This document shows, piece after piece, positions 8,135 to 17,113 of a stretch of 64,000 bases of DNA; the stretch's first letter is position 1, and each line of letters begins with the position of its first letter. The notes below the pieces were generated by a model that saw only the letters and a program-made list of their open reading frames with translations, did no database searches and was not told the DNA's origin. This DNA is from Arthrobacter rhizophilus (GTDB taxonomy: Bacteria > Actinomycetota > Actinomycetes > Actinomycetales > Micrococcaceae): NCBI RefSeq assembly GCF_026241105.1, contig NZ_JAPFFT010000006.1:118728-182727 (forward strand), read 5' to 3'. A program made the translations under genes and the position numbers.

Positions 8135-10871
8135 CAACGCTGCGGCGTTGCATGGTCCTGCCGGAGAAGGCGGCACTAGGCCGCTTGAACCTTGGCTGGA
8201 CTTTGGGCATTTGCTCCCTGGAATTACGGCCGCAATCCGTGCGGATGACTGTTCGGCTGTCTTCATCGTGGGCGATTCAGGCCTCGGCGCCTCATCCCTT
8301 CTAGCCCAGCTCGGGAGTATCTTTGGCAAGGACTTTGCGGTAGTCCCGATTCATGGAAGTCCGTCACTTACTGCCGTCCCTTATGGGGTGTTGGCCCCGT
8401 ATCTGGCACAACTTTCCGTTGCCGACATTTCCTCGCGCGTGGCAGTGCTGCGCGCCCTTTGGGCTCACCTTGAGAGCATCCGCAGAGGTACCGGTCCAGC
8501 TTTGCTCCTGGTCGATGATGCGCACTACCTGGACGACGCCACGTGCGCGATGCTTACTGAGCTTGTTCAGGCAGGATGGGCCAAACTCGTGGCCGCATGC
8601 GTCCCCCGGCCGGGGGTACCGGGACCCCTCTTGCGCCTGTGGCACGAAGGAAGTGCTGAGTGGTTTGACTTGGAGCCCCTGACGGCTGAGCAAGGCCACG
8701 AATTGTGCGAGGCCTTGCTGGGGGGAATCGTGCTGAGCAGCACTAGCCACGGATTCTGGACCGAGGCCGGAGGCAACACCCTGTTGTTGAAGACCCTTGT
8801 TCGGGAAGCCGAAAGCTCGGGTTCGCTTGTTCAGCGGCACGGTGTTTGGCTCAAGACAGCCGCAACACCCATCCACACTGTGAAGCTGGAAGCTGTGGTC
8901 AAGCTTCAGCTCATGCGCATTTCGTCCGCAGGCAGGGATGCCCTGAGCTTGATCGCACTGGCCGAGCCGGTGGACGAGAAGCTGATCAACGTTGTCGCCG
9001 GTGAAACGGCCGTGCAGGAGTTAGTGGACCAGCATTTGATCAAGCCCTCCGGCAATGGGTTGCCAACCCTCCGGCTCGTCTCTCCCGTCTACGGAGAGGT
9101 ACTTCGCAGCGTCGTCCCAGCTGCCCAGAGCCTGCAACTGCACCGACAATTGATTTCGCGGATGGACGTTTTGGAAGACAACCCGGACTCCCTCCTGCGG
9201 ATGGTTACGTGGTCCCTTGACTGCGGGGCAGACGTGCCCGACCGTCTCTTGATCAGAGCGGCGGTCCTTGCCGGGAGGCTCCTTCAAAGCGAGGCGGCAT
9301 TGCGTATGGCGACCGCCGTGCGGGATATGCAGTGGCAAACGGTTGCTCAGGCCATCATGGCTAGGTCGTACTTCAACCTTGGCCGCCGCGACGAGGCCGC
9401 GGCAGTCCTGACCCAAGAAACCCTGGACGGCGACGCCGGACCCTCCCACCTGATATTCGGCAGCCTGCTTCGTGCCGTCACGCGTGCCGCTGTGGGTCAA
9501 CCCGCTTCCCTGATCCTGGCCGATACCAAAGCTTTCCGTGAATGGGGCGAGCAGCAACCCGGCCTCCAGGGGCAGCAGACACCGGAACTGAAAGCCGCAG
9601 TGCCACTTGCTGTCGCCCTGATGGGCCTGGTTGCTGGTTCCTTGGACGGTGAATACCGGCGGATGGGCCCGGACCTGGAGCGCGTCCTCCTTCAGGATCG
9701 ATCCGTAGAAGGTTCCTCGGCGGTTCTGTTCAAGGCCTTGGCGTTGTCCCTGAAGTCAGAGCGGCTCTGCGCCCTCGGCTTCGGACGCCAGGGGAAGCTG
9801 CTGGCGTTGGAAGCTGCCGCCGTGGAACAGCCCCAAGAGAACGATATATTCTTCGTCCCCGAGTTCATCGCTGCCCGCCAGGTCGTTTGCGCCTTGGCTG
9901 CCGGGGACTGGGCGGACGCTCAAAAGCTCCTCGACAGCTACTACGAATCGTCGGGTGTCGCCATGGCTTCCTTCGGCGGGGCAGCTTACGTAGTACTCGG
10001 CTATGTTGCCATCAGGCAGGGAAAATCCGGCGATGCCTTGCCGCTGCTAACTGCCGGCCTCGAAGCCTTGAGGGACAGTGATCCGCAGAATCTCTTCGGT
10101 CTGTGTGCCGCAATGGCATTCTATGCGGCAGCCGGCGCCGGGTTGCCTGAAGCTGAACGCTTCAGGGCGGACTACAAGTCCTGGGGGCAACACGGCATGC
10201 ATCTTCTCTCGGCCCAAGCCAGCAACTTTTTCGAAGCCGCGATTGAACTCCTCAAAGGTGACGGCTCCGGCGTCGAAGGGTTGTATGTCAACGCTGACGA
10301 TGCAGCGAAAGAAGGCGCTACCTTCCTTGAACTACATGCCCTGGAGCTGGCGCTTGGCCTGGGAGACACCACCAGGCTGGACCGGTTTTGCGAAACTGCG
10401 GCCGCAACTGAGGGCGCGTGGGCCCAATCCCTTGCTGAGTACGGGCTGGCACTCAAGTTCGGGGGTGCCGGCCGGTATTTGTCCGCGGGGGAGAAACTTC
10501 AATCAGCCGCTGTCTACCACCTGGCCGCGAGGTCTTACAGCTTGGCGCTGGATGCCCCGGATCGTGGACGCACCAAAGAGCTCATGGCGGTCGCGCGGGC
10601 GGGGCTGGCCCGCTGCAACGAAGAATTGGGTCAGGGAGGCGAGGAAACACAGCACGAATCGGTGTCTCCAAGACTGACCAAGAGGGAATGGGACATTGTT
10701 AATCTGGCGGTCCAGGGCCTCAGCGACCGGCAGATTGCGGACACGCTGCTTATCTCGGTCCGCACTGTCGAAGGACATCTGTACCGGTGCTACTCGAAAT
10801 TGGGGATCACCGGAAGGGACGAACTTGCCGGGGCTGTCGCCGTCGTACAAGCCTCACCCGAGGCCGGCTGA
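8112..10871 (+). CDS. LuxR-family (LAL-type) regulator 2 with degenerate P-loop
   Basis: This 919-residue paralog has the same three-part layout. The TTG at 8112 is favoured because AAGGAG sits five bases upstream (8101-8106), giving a 23-bp overlap with regulator 1; an upstream in-frame start at 8055 has no such site. The P-loop reads GDSGLGAS (54-61), so the invariant Lys is Ala, which should cripple ATP hydrolysis. Walker B LLLVDDAHYLDD is intact. The C-terminal helix-turn-helix (855-919) has the recognition segment ISVRTVEGHLY, shared with regulators 1, 3 and 4. TTG starts and overlap suggest low, coupled expression with regulator 1. It may act as a non-hydrolysing partner in hetero-oligomers (inference). 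Confidence 0.88.
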   Translation: MKEPRRHDNAAALHGPAGEGGTRPLEPWLDFGHLLPGITAAIRADDCSAVFIVGDSGLGASSLLAQLGSIFGKDFAVVPIHGSPSLTAVPYGVLAPYLAQLSVADISSRVAVLRALWAHLESIRRGTGPALLLVDDAHYLDDATCAMLTELVQAGWAKLVAACVPRPGVPGPLLRLWHEGSAEWFDLEPLTAEQGHELCEALLGGIVLSSTSHGFWTEAGGNTLLLKTLVREAESSGSLVQRHGVWLKTAATPIHTVKLEAVVKLQLMRISSAGRDALSLIALAEPVDEKLINVVAGETAVQELVDQHLIKPSGNGLPTLRLVSPVYGEVLRSVVPAAQSLQLHRQLISRMDVLEDNPDSLLRMVTWSLDCGADVPDRLLIRAAVLAGRLLQSEAALRMATAVRDMQWQTVAQAIMARSYFNLGRRDEAAAVLTQETLDGDAGPSHLIFGSLLRAVTRAAVGQPASLILADTKAFREWGEQQPGLQGQQTPELKAAVPLAVALMGLVAGSLDGEYRRMGPDLERVLLQDRSVEGSSAVLFKALALSLKSERLCALGFGRQGKLLALEAAAVEQPQENDIFFVPEFIAARQVVCALAAGDWADAQKLLDSYYESSGVAMASFGGAAYVVLGYVAIRQGKSGDALPLLTAGLEALRDSDPQNLFGLCAAMAFYAAAGAGLPEAERFRADYKSWGQHGMHLLSAQASNFFEAAIELLKGDGSGVEGLYVNADDAAKEGATFLELHALELALGLGDTTRLDRFCETAAATEGAWAQSLAEYGLALKFGGAGRYLSAGEKLQSAAVYHLAARSYSLALDAPDRGRTKELMAVARAGLARCNEELGQGGEETQHESVSPRLTKREWDIVNLAVQGLSDRQIADTLLISVRTVEGHLYRCYSKLGITGRDELAGAVAVVQASPEAG

Positions 10872-10997
10872 ACCCGAGGAAAGACGCACAGCATTGGTAG
10901 CGCACTCTCGCTTCGGGGGGGACGCTACTGCCGGCGCCGAGTAGCCGCCACCCGCGGCAGGGGTACTCATACCCGCATACGAGTATCGGGCCGTAGG

Positions 10998-11016
10998 AAA
11001 GTCGAGTACCCACTAC
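10998..11016 (+). promoter_or_regulatory. Variant of the shared GTAG-ACTCG element upstream of regulator 3
   Basis: AAAGTCGAGTACCCACTAC resembles the elements at 16800 and 21972 (AAAG, W-CG-R-GTA, then CCACT). It lies 87 bp before the ATG of regulator 3, close to the 96-99 bp seen at the other two loci. Just upstream are ACTCAT/ACGAGT half-sites (about 10963-10984). Confidence 0.45.
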
Positions 11017-11051
11017 TGGTGTAGGGCGGACGCCTAGCTGGTTAATTGGGG

Positions 11052-11065
11052 GGTGTCACCACTCG
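11052..11065 (+). promoter_or_regulatory. Second ACCACTCG element upstream of regulator 3
   Basis: GTGTCACCACTCGA carries the ACCACTCG core found upstream of the matrix operon at 42523 and 42554. It ends 20 bp before ATG 11085, so it would sit in the leader or overlap the start site. Confidence 0.35.
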
Positions 11066-11084
11066 ATCACTGGGGGTCTCGCTC

Positions 11085-13871
11085 ATGTTGACAGCAGGCA
11101 GTGCATCTACGGTCCACGCCGCTCGGTCCGGAAACGGGTCGCGGTACCAGGCATTCGACGCATCGTCGTCTTCATCCCCCATGGAAGGCGGCGAGGGCAA
11201 GTCGGTGGTCTCGATGGCGTGGCCGCCGATTGGACCCAGGGCCACTGTTGACGACATCGCACTTGCGCTCGCAACATCCAAGGGTGGCGTACTCGTTACG
11301 GGCCCGTCCGGGAGCGGCAAGAGCTACTTGACCAACCGCGCGGTGAACGAAATTCGTGGGCATTCGTTCGTCGTCGTCATCCGTGGCAGCGCCGCGCTGG
11401 CGGGATCACCGTACGGCGCCCTCAATATTCTCTTGAGCGATCTTGACCCGGGGTACCTGGCCCATCCTGTCCTGGTGTTGTCAGGACTCACCGCCTTACT
11501 CCGTGAGCGTTCCGAGGGAAAGCCGGTGTACCTGGTCATTGAGAATGCGGCCGAGCTGGATGAGTTGGCGGCCATGACGGTGGCCCAACTCGCGCGGAAC
11601 GGCGCTGCACAGCTTGTCCTGACCTGCACGGATCCGCAGCGGCTCTGTGGCGAGATCACGAGGCTCTGTGGCGACGGCTTCCTGAACCGGATAGACCTCA
11701 AACCACTTACTTTCCAGGAATCACACGCCTGGCTCGAGGCCGGCCTTGGAGCAAAGGTCTCACCGTCGGGTGCCCACGCCCTTTGGGCAGCCAGCGGGGG
11801 CAACCCCCACTACCTCAAGATGCTCGCGGCAGAGCTCTCCGAATCGGGAGCGCTTCTGAAGCGCGACGGCGTCTGGGTTCTGACGTCACGGAGCGAACTG
11901 CACGGCCGGGCGATCACGGATCTCATCACCACCCGGCTGGGCCGGATGGGCAGCGGCGAGCGCAAAGTCCTGGAGATCCTCTCACTGGCAAAGGCCGTCC
12001 CCCTGGAATCCCTGCTGGCGCTCGCGTCACCGGACGATGTGGATTCCCTCGAGAAAAGGGGCGTCCTTGTGGTGGACGATTCGCTGCCCAGTATGGCCAG
12101 GCTGCAAAGCCAGCTTGTGGGCGACGTGGTCCGGGCCAACGTTCCTCCCGGCCGCAGCAACGAACTGCGGGACATGCTGGCCCAAGCGACGAATCCGTCC
12201 CTTGGCCAGCGCCTGATGTTGCTGCACATGGCTTCCTGGGCATTGGACTGCGGAGCCGAACTCGGTACGGAAGAAGCCCTGGACGCTGCCGCCGTGGCGA
12301 ATCAGCAACTTGACGCGCGGCTGGCCTTGCGCTTGGTCCGCTCCATTCCAAACTACTCCCTTATGCCCGCGGCTGTAGCCGAGGAAGCCCACGCATTGAT
12401 GACACTGGGTGACGTAACCGGTGCCCGGAACGTCTTGAAGCAACACCAGGAAGGACCCGGGGATGAACCCACCCTGTCTGCATGGGTACGGCTCAAACTC
12501 GCCGAGAGCTCGGTCCTTCTGGCCCGACGCGAAACCACTGCCCAGGCTTGCGAGACCTTGGCACAGGTCCGGCGGCGCCTGGACGACGGAACTGAGACGG
12601 TCGGTGGAGGGCAGGATATCGCCGGACTTCGGGAGGAACTTGTCCTGGCAGAATCGCAGGCGGCCAGCTATTCGGGTTCCTACGCTGAGATGGCAGCAAA
12701 GCTGGAAGAGGTACTTCAAGACTTTGAGTCCCACGGCACGGAGTTCCGTCTACTCGCCGGAAGCTGGCTGTGCGAGGCCTGGGCCTTGACGGGACGGCAG
12801 TCCGAGGCGGCGGACATGGCCGAGCAGCTGATGGCCGACTGTCATGATCCTGCTGTTTCGGTCGCGGCAGCCCGCCGTGCGACATCGCGCCTCAGGTTCG
12901 CCTTCGTACTTGCCGGAAGGTGGGATAAGGCAGGGGAAATGGTCCAGCCGGAGGACGACGTCTTGGTCTCGACGGCAGAGGCACTCCCCACGGCCCTTGA
13001 TCTTCCCAAAGCGATCTTCCTTTGCCTCCAGGGACGGGCCCAAGACGGCATGGAAGCGCTCGTTCCAGTCATAAGCCAACTGCGTGTCCAGGACAACGAA
13101 GGCATGCTCGATGTCGCCTGCACTGCGGCTGCCTACGCGTCGGCATTACAGGGTGAGCACGATCAGGCCCTGCGCTACCTGAAGGAAGCGTCCACCCAGC
13201 AGCGCAGACCGACTTGGCGGAAGGAGCGGACGAAAAAGTACCTCGCGGCGTTGGCCCGGGAGCGCCTCCAGGGCCCCGAAACCGCCGTCGAGGAACTTCT
13301 CCGCTTGGCCGACGCCGACCGGAACGAGGGTGCTCCCGGTCACGAGATATTTTGCCTCAGTTCAGCGGTTCGGCTGGGTGCTGTGGCGGCCGCTCCCCGG
13401 CTGCTGGACTCGGCACTCAGTTGCCAGGGACGATTTGCTGAACTGTGCGCCGTGTACGCGAGGGCGATGATATCGGGCAGCGCCGAGATTCTTCTTGAGG
13501 CAGCACGGTTGGCCGAAGACATGCAGAACGACAGGTTCGCCTTCGACATCGCCGAGACCGTGTTGCATCTGGAACACGTCCAGTTGGACAAGTCGGCACT
13601 CCGGAAGGCCCGGCAGCTTGCGGAGACCTGTAGGCAGCGCCTGCGCACCCCGCAGAGCGGCAACCAAGAGGGACTGAAGCTGACTGCGCGCGAGTTGGAG
13701 ATTGCCAAACTGGCGGCAAAACGGGAAAGCAACAAGGGCATCGCCGCGAAACTCCACGTTTCAGTACGCACGGTAGAGGGGCACCTCTACCAGATCTTCG
13801 GCAAGCTGAAGATCGTGGAACGCTCGGAACTGAGCTTTGCCCTTGGCAGCGTTGAAGGTGGTGCGCGATGA
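11085..13871 (+). CDS. LuxR-family (LAL-type) regulator 3
   Basis: This 928-residue paralog has an intact Walker A, GPSGSGKS at 73-80, a Walker B-like VYLVIENAAELDE, a helical repeat middle, and a C-terminal LuxR helix-turn-helix (866-928) with VSVRTVEGHLYQIF. ATG 11085 was chosen over the upstream TTG 11046 because a GGGGGTC tract stands just before it, in the same GGTCTC-then-ATG context seen at other loci of the cluster. An N-terminal Ser-rich segment (about 1-55) precedes the ATPase domain. It has its own intergenic region (10872-11084) with elements of the shared motif, so it probably starts a second transcript. Its stop overlaps regulator 4 by four bases. Confidence 0.9.
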   Translation: MLTAGSASTVHAARSGNGSRYQAFDASSSSSPMEGGEGKSVVSMAWPPIGPRATVDDIALALATSKGGVLVTGPSGSGKSYLTNRAVNEIRGHSFVVVIRGSAALAGSPYGALNILLSDLDPGYLAHPVLVLSGLTALLRERSEGKPVYLVIENAAELDELAAMTVAQLARNGAAQLVLTCTDPQRLCGEITRLCGDGFLNRIDLKPLTFQESHAWLEAGLGAKVSPSGAHALWAASGGNPHYLKMLAAELSESGALLKRDGVWVLTSRSELHGRAITDLITTRLGRMGSGERKVLEILSLAKAVPLESLLALASPDDVDSLEKRGVLVVDDSLPSMARLQSQLVGDVVRANVPPGRSNELRDMLAQATNPSLGQRLMLLHMASWALDCGAELGTEEALDAAAVANQQLDARLALRLVRSIPNYSLMPAAVAEEAHALMTLGDVTGARNVLKQHQEGPGDEPTLSAWVRLKLAESSVLLARRETTAQACETLAQVRRRLDDGTETVGGGQDIAGLREELVLAESQAASYSGSYAEMAAKLEEVLQDFESHGTEFRLLAGSWLCEAWALTGRQSEAADMAEQLMADCHDPAVSVAAARRATSRLRFAFVLAGRWDKAGEMVQPEDDVLVSTAEALPTALDLPKAIFLCLQGRAQDGMEALVPVISQLRVQDNEGMLDVACTAAAYASALQGEHDQALRYLKEASTQQRRPTWRKERTKKYLAALARERLQGPETAVEELLRLADADRNEGAPGHEIFCLSSAVRLGAVAAAPRLLDSALSCQGRFAELCAVYARAMISGSAEILLEAARLAEDMQNDRFAFDIAETVLHLEHVQLDKSALRKARQLAETCRQRLRTPQSGNQEGLKLTARELEIAKLAAKRESNKGIAAKLHVSVRTVEGHLYQIFGKLKIVERSELSFALGSVEGGAR

Positions 13872-16549
13872 CTGAGGTGGTTTCCACCGAACCGTTGGTT
13901 GGACGATTCAGCGTCATGGCCGCCGTCGTCGATTGTCTTCTCGATATCAACGGCCCGGGTGTGCTGCTTTTCGGCGATGCAGGCATCGGCAAGACTGCAC
14001 TGATTAACGAAGTGGTCCATGAACTGGGCCATCGGATCCGCCCCTTCAGGGTCTTTGCCGGCCCGACTCTGGCATCGGTACCCTTTGCGGCCTTGGCGCC
14101 ACTGTTGACCGCCCTGACACCGGGCCAAATCAACGAGCCGTTGTCCGTCCTCAGGGCCGTCGTGGCGGCATTGAACCCGGCAGGGCAGCCGCACCCGGCA
14201 CCGGCCGTCCTGATCGTTGAGGACGCACATCACATCGACGACAGGAGCGTGGCTGTCCTGGCCCAGCTGGCGGCAGCGGAAGCCGCCAAAGTCGTATTTT
14301 TGTGCCGTCCGTATCCTGCCCCGCCGGCAGAGGTTTTCTCGATGTGGTCCGAGGGACTCGTGGATCGGTTCGACCTGCATCCCCTCAACGAGCAGGAAGT
14401 TAACCAACTTTGCGCCCAGGCCTTGGACGGGCCAGTCGTCCAAGGCGCCAGCGCCCTCCTCTGCAAGTACTCCGGGGGAAACCCGATGTTCTTGCTGGAG
14501 CTCATTGACCACGCCAAGTCACTTGGCCAGTTGATTTGCCGTAACGACGCCTGGATGCTTTCGGGTGAGCTTCGGGGAACCAGCGTGCGTTTGATGGACC
14601 TGGTGAGAAACCAGATCCTCCTCTTGGGACCCGAGCTGCGTGAGACCCTGGAGACCGTAGCGTTGGCAGAGCCAGTTCCGCTGAACGTAGTGCAACAGGC
14701 AAGCTACTCCGACGCCGTGGATGAACTGCAGGAGCTGCATTTCATTGAGATCGCGTCCGACCCCGCACGGCATGTCCGGCTGGCCCAGCCGCTGGTCGGC
14801 GAAGTGATCCGCCAGCTGGTCCCCACTGCCCACAGCATGACCATTCGACGGCGCATCGTGGACTTGATGGAGGCCAAACCGCAGACCATGGACGGCCTGC
14901 TGCGTTACGTTTCATGGGGGTTGGAATCGGGCACCAAGGTCCCGGATGCCGACATCCTGGAAGCGGCCCAACTGGCAAATCGGCTGTTCATCCCTAGTTA
15001 CGTGGAACGGGTGGCCGGTGCGATCAAGGATCCGTCCCTGCGACTCGCCGCCCAGGTGGAGGTGGCACGGGCCAAATGGTACCGCGGTGATATTAGGGGA
15101 GCGGTGTCGTCTCTTGCCGGGGTAGTGGACCGGACGAGTGATCCGCGGACGGTCCGGTACGCATCGATGTTGGCGGCCCAACTTGCTGGGCGGCAAGGCG
15201 TCGGGCCGAACGCCATCAAGCAGGCAGCCTACGAATGGGAGGCGGCCCTCGCCAGGCTCGCCGAGGCTCCGCAGGGCATCGACCCCGGGGAACTGGAACG
15301 CGGAAAGCTGGGAAGCAGGCTCCTTTCGCTGCAAGGCCTCCAAGCGGAAGGCCACTATGTCGAGACGGAGCGCGAGCTCCGCCAGATTTGGAACGAAACC
15401 GACGACGACGAGTCCCGCCTGGTGGCGGGAGCACTCCTCGCGGAGGCCATGGCGGTCACGGGCCGGCCGGTCTCAGCCCTCCAGATTCTGATGGGTATCC
15501 AGGAGATGGTCGCCACGAGCGGCGATTGGAGCCTGCAGTACGCGGGCTTTGTCATGCGCTGCTACATCCTGGCCCTGCAACAGGCGGGTGAGTTTGACGT
15601 TCTCGACACTTTCCTCAGGAATCATGTTTCCCAAGGACCGAACTCGCTGATCTATTCGGGCGGGATGCTCCATCTGGCAGCCGGAATGGTGGACTTGCGC
15701 AGGGGAGACCTGGGGCTTGCGCTGCCACGGCTTCGCCAAGCGGTCAGCATGCTGCGGGTCTCAGACATGGGTAGTGACCTGCCCGACGCCGTTGCTGCCG
15801 CCGCGTACGCGGCGTCGATCCTGAAACGCCGTGACACGGCTGCGTCGTACTCAAGCGAGTACGACGCAATGATCCGGGAAGGTGTGCATCCGTCCCTGCT
15901 GGCTCAGGGCCATGCGGCAGTGGCGAGAGCCGAACAGACCGGCTCGCAAGTGGCGATCGCGCGGCTCATGTCCCTTGCGGATTCGGCCGCCGCGGACGGC
16001 GCGATAGGCGCTGAGGTTGAGATCCTGATGTTGGTTTTGAGGCTGGGAGACCCGAGCGTGGCGCGCAGGCTGGCCGCGGTAGCCGAGGGCACTGAAGGCC
16101 GCACTGCGGAGTTTGCCCTGAGCGTTGGGCTGGCCCTCACGCACAAGGACGCGGATCGACTCATTGAGCTCAGCGAATCAGCGTCCCGGGAGGGACTGGA
16201 ACTCGCTGCAGCCGATTGCGCGGTCCACGCCCTTCGGATTCTGGAGAGCAGGGGGGACAAAGCGCGCCAGCTTGAGGGACAGCGACTTCTCAAACGCCGC
16301 ACCGCTGCCCTCGACAAGGCAGGTCCGGCTATGGATGGGAGTACCCCCGATCTCCAGAAGCTCACCCGGCGTGAGCAGGAAATCGCAGCGCTTGTGCAGT
16401 CGGGATCAAGCAATAAGGACATTGCGCTCAGCTTGGGACTGTCATTGCGCACCGTTGAAGGCCACCTCTACCGGATGTTTGCCAAGCTGGGCATTAGCCA
16501 CCGTGAAGACTTGATGAACGGTGCCGGCGGTACGGAGAACCTGGGCTAG
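13868..16549 (+). CDS. LuxR-family (LAL-type) regulator 4
   Basis: The 893-residue protein begins at an ATG overlapping the stop of regulator 3 (ATGA), so the two are translationally coupled. Walker A is canonical, GDAGIGKT (36-43), and Walker B is VLIVEDAHHIDD, making this with regulator 3 the most complete ATPase of the set. The middle is helical and repeat-like. The C-terminal LuxR domain (832-893) has LSLRTVEGHLYRMFAKLG. The protein starts directly with the nucleotide-binding domain and lacks an N-terminal extension. It is the last of the tandem set; the 349 bp after it carry elements upstream of the ugd operon. Confidence 0.92.
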   Translation: MTEVVSTEPLVGRFSVMAAVVDCLLDINGPGVLLFGDAGIGKTALINEVVHELGHRIRPFRVFAGPTLASVPFAALAPLLTALTPGQINEPLSVLRAVVAALNPAGQPHPAPAVLIVEDAHHIDDRSVAVLAQLAAAEAAKVVFLCRPYPAPPAEVFSMWSEGLVDRFDLHPLNEQEVNQLCAQALDGPVVQGASALLCKYSGGNPMFLLELIDHAKSLGQLICRNDAWMLSGELRGTSVRLMDLVRNQILLLGPELRETLETVALAEPVPLNVVQQASYSDAVDELQELHFIEIASDPARHVRLAQPLVGEVIRQLVPTAHSMTIRRRIVDLMEAKPQTMDGLLRYVSWGLESGTKVPDADILEAAQLANRLFIPSYVERVAGAIKDPSLRLAAQVEVARAKWYRGDIRGAVSSLAGVVDRTSDPRTVRYASMLAAQLAGRQGVGPNAIKQAAYEWEAALARLAEAPQGIDPGELERGKLGSRLLSLQGLQAEGHYVETERELRQIWNETDDDESRLVAGALLAEAMAVTGRPVSALQILMGIQEMVATSGDWSLQYAGFVMRCYILALQQAGEFDVLDTFLRNHVSQGPNSLIYSGGMLHLAAGMVDLRRGDLGLALPRLRQAVSMLRVSDMGSDLPDAVAAAAYAASILKRRDTAASYSSEYDAMIREGVHPSLLAQGHAAVARAEQTGSQVAIARLMSLADSAAADGAIGAEVEILMLVLRLGDPSVARRLAAVAEGTEGRTAEFALSVGLALTHKDADRLIELSESASREGLELAAADCAVHALRILESRGDKARQLEGQRLLKRRTAALDKAGPAMDGSTPDLQKLTRREQEIAALVQSGSSNKDIALSLGLSLRTVEGHLYRMFAKLGISHREDLMNGAGGTENLG

Positions 16550-16898
16550 CCGCTACCGAAAGTTCGGCTGCCCGATGCACTGCGGCCACTCCATTGCGGT
16601 GCCCGTTTCCCCTAGTCTCCTTCCGCCGTCGTCCGGGTTCCGAACTCCCGATCCCTTGGTGCGCACAACAGGGATGCGGGCCTTATCTGAACCGCGATGC
16701 GCGGGATTCACGGGCACGAAGGCCAAAAGCGAGTACTGAATCGAGTGGTTAAAAGTGCTCGGACGGGTAGTCAGCGGATTCGGGCGGCACAGCGTATCCA
16801 AAGACGGGTAGGGCCCACTCGCGCCCGCCCTAGGGGTTGGTTAATACGCTCTTTCTTGATGGCAACCGCCAATCAATTGGGGACGAGTGGGTCTCGAG
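16550..16898 (+). other. Intergenic region between regulator 4 and the ugd leader
   Basis: No convincing long gene is seen in these 349 bases. They hold a cluster of regulatory-looking half-sites: GCGAGTACTG and TCGAGTGG (about 16730-16748, which are ACTCG elements on the reverse strand), GGACGGGTAG (about 16761-16770), the full element at 16800-16821, then GGTTGGTTAAT, which resembles the TGGTTAATT before regulator 3. This is the likely promoter region of the ugd operon. Confidence 0.6.
16800..16821 (+). promoter_or_regulatory. Shared AAAGACGGGTAG...CYACTCG element upstream of the ugd operon
   Basis: AAAGACGGGTAG followed by GGCCCACTCG. It differs at only two positions from the element upstream of the deacetylase operon (AAAGACGGGTAG followed by AGCCTACTCG, 21972-21993) and shares the first 12 bases exactly with the one before the TasA-like operon (42523-42543, minus strand). 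It lies 99 bp before the leader ORF at 16899. Confidence 0.7.
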
Positions 16899-17111
16899 AT
16901 GAAACGCAGGAAGAATTCTTTGCTACAGGGAAACCAACCGGTAATCCGGCGAGAAATCAGCTCCAATGCGACCGGTTTCCCGCGCTCTGCGGGTACCCCC
17001 ACAAACGAGCCGGCGGCGCGCGGTCTCGTGCCCTCTGAGACCAGGGCACATCCCGTTTCGTCGCCGGCTTTTTTTCACGCCGGAGACAACAGGCACCGGG
17101 AGGTCGACTGA
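16899..17111 (+). CDS. Putative 70-residue leader ORF ending two bases before ugd
   Basis: ATG 16899 is preceded by GGGTCTCGAG and opens a 70-codon frame rich in Arg, Pro and Ser (begins MKRRKNSLLQGNQP). It ends in TGA at 17109-17111, two bases before the ugd ATG. It has no signal peptide or known domain, and it spans the structured leader and the terminator-like hairpin at 17008-17075. It may be a regulatory leader whose translation affects that hairpin, or simply an open frame in GC-rich DNA. The parallel arrangement before the deacetylase gene (22068-22337) argues mildly for the first. Confidence 0.35.
   Translation: MKRRKNSLLQGNQPVIRREISSNATGFPRSAGTPTNEPAARGLVPSETRAHPVSSPAFFHAGDNRHREVD
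17008..17075 (+). promoter_or_regulatory. Terminator-like/attenuator-like hairpin in the ugd leader
   Basis: AGCCGGCG (17008-17015) pairs with CGCCGGCT (17062-17069), and a run of seven T follows directly (17069-17075), only 38 bp before the ugd ATG. Inside are two mutually exclusive stems: GGTCTC/GAGACC (17022-17027 with 17037-17042) and GTGCCCT/AGGGCAC (17028-17034 with 17043-17049). Further upstream GGGAAACC (16928-16935) pairs with GGTTTCCC (16974-16981), which competes with CCCGC/GCGGG (16979-16983 with 16989-16993). I do not recognise a known riboswitch class. Confidence 0.55.
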
Positions 17112-17113
17112 CC

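Noticed and set aside
16925..17075. Known riboswitch (cobalamin, c-di-GMP or c-di-AMP) in the ugd leader
   Set aside because: ACAGGGAAACC and CCGGTAATCCGG look vaguely like cobalamin-element pieces, but the B12 box and the c-di-GMP GCAAAGC signature are absent. Kept only as an unclassified attenuator-like structure.
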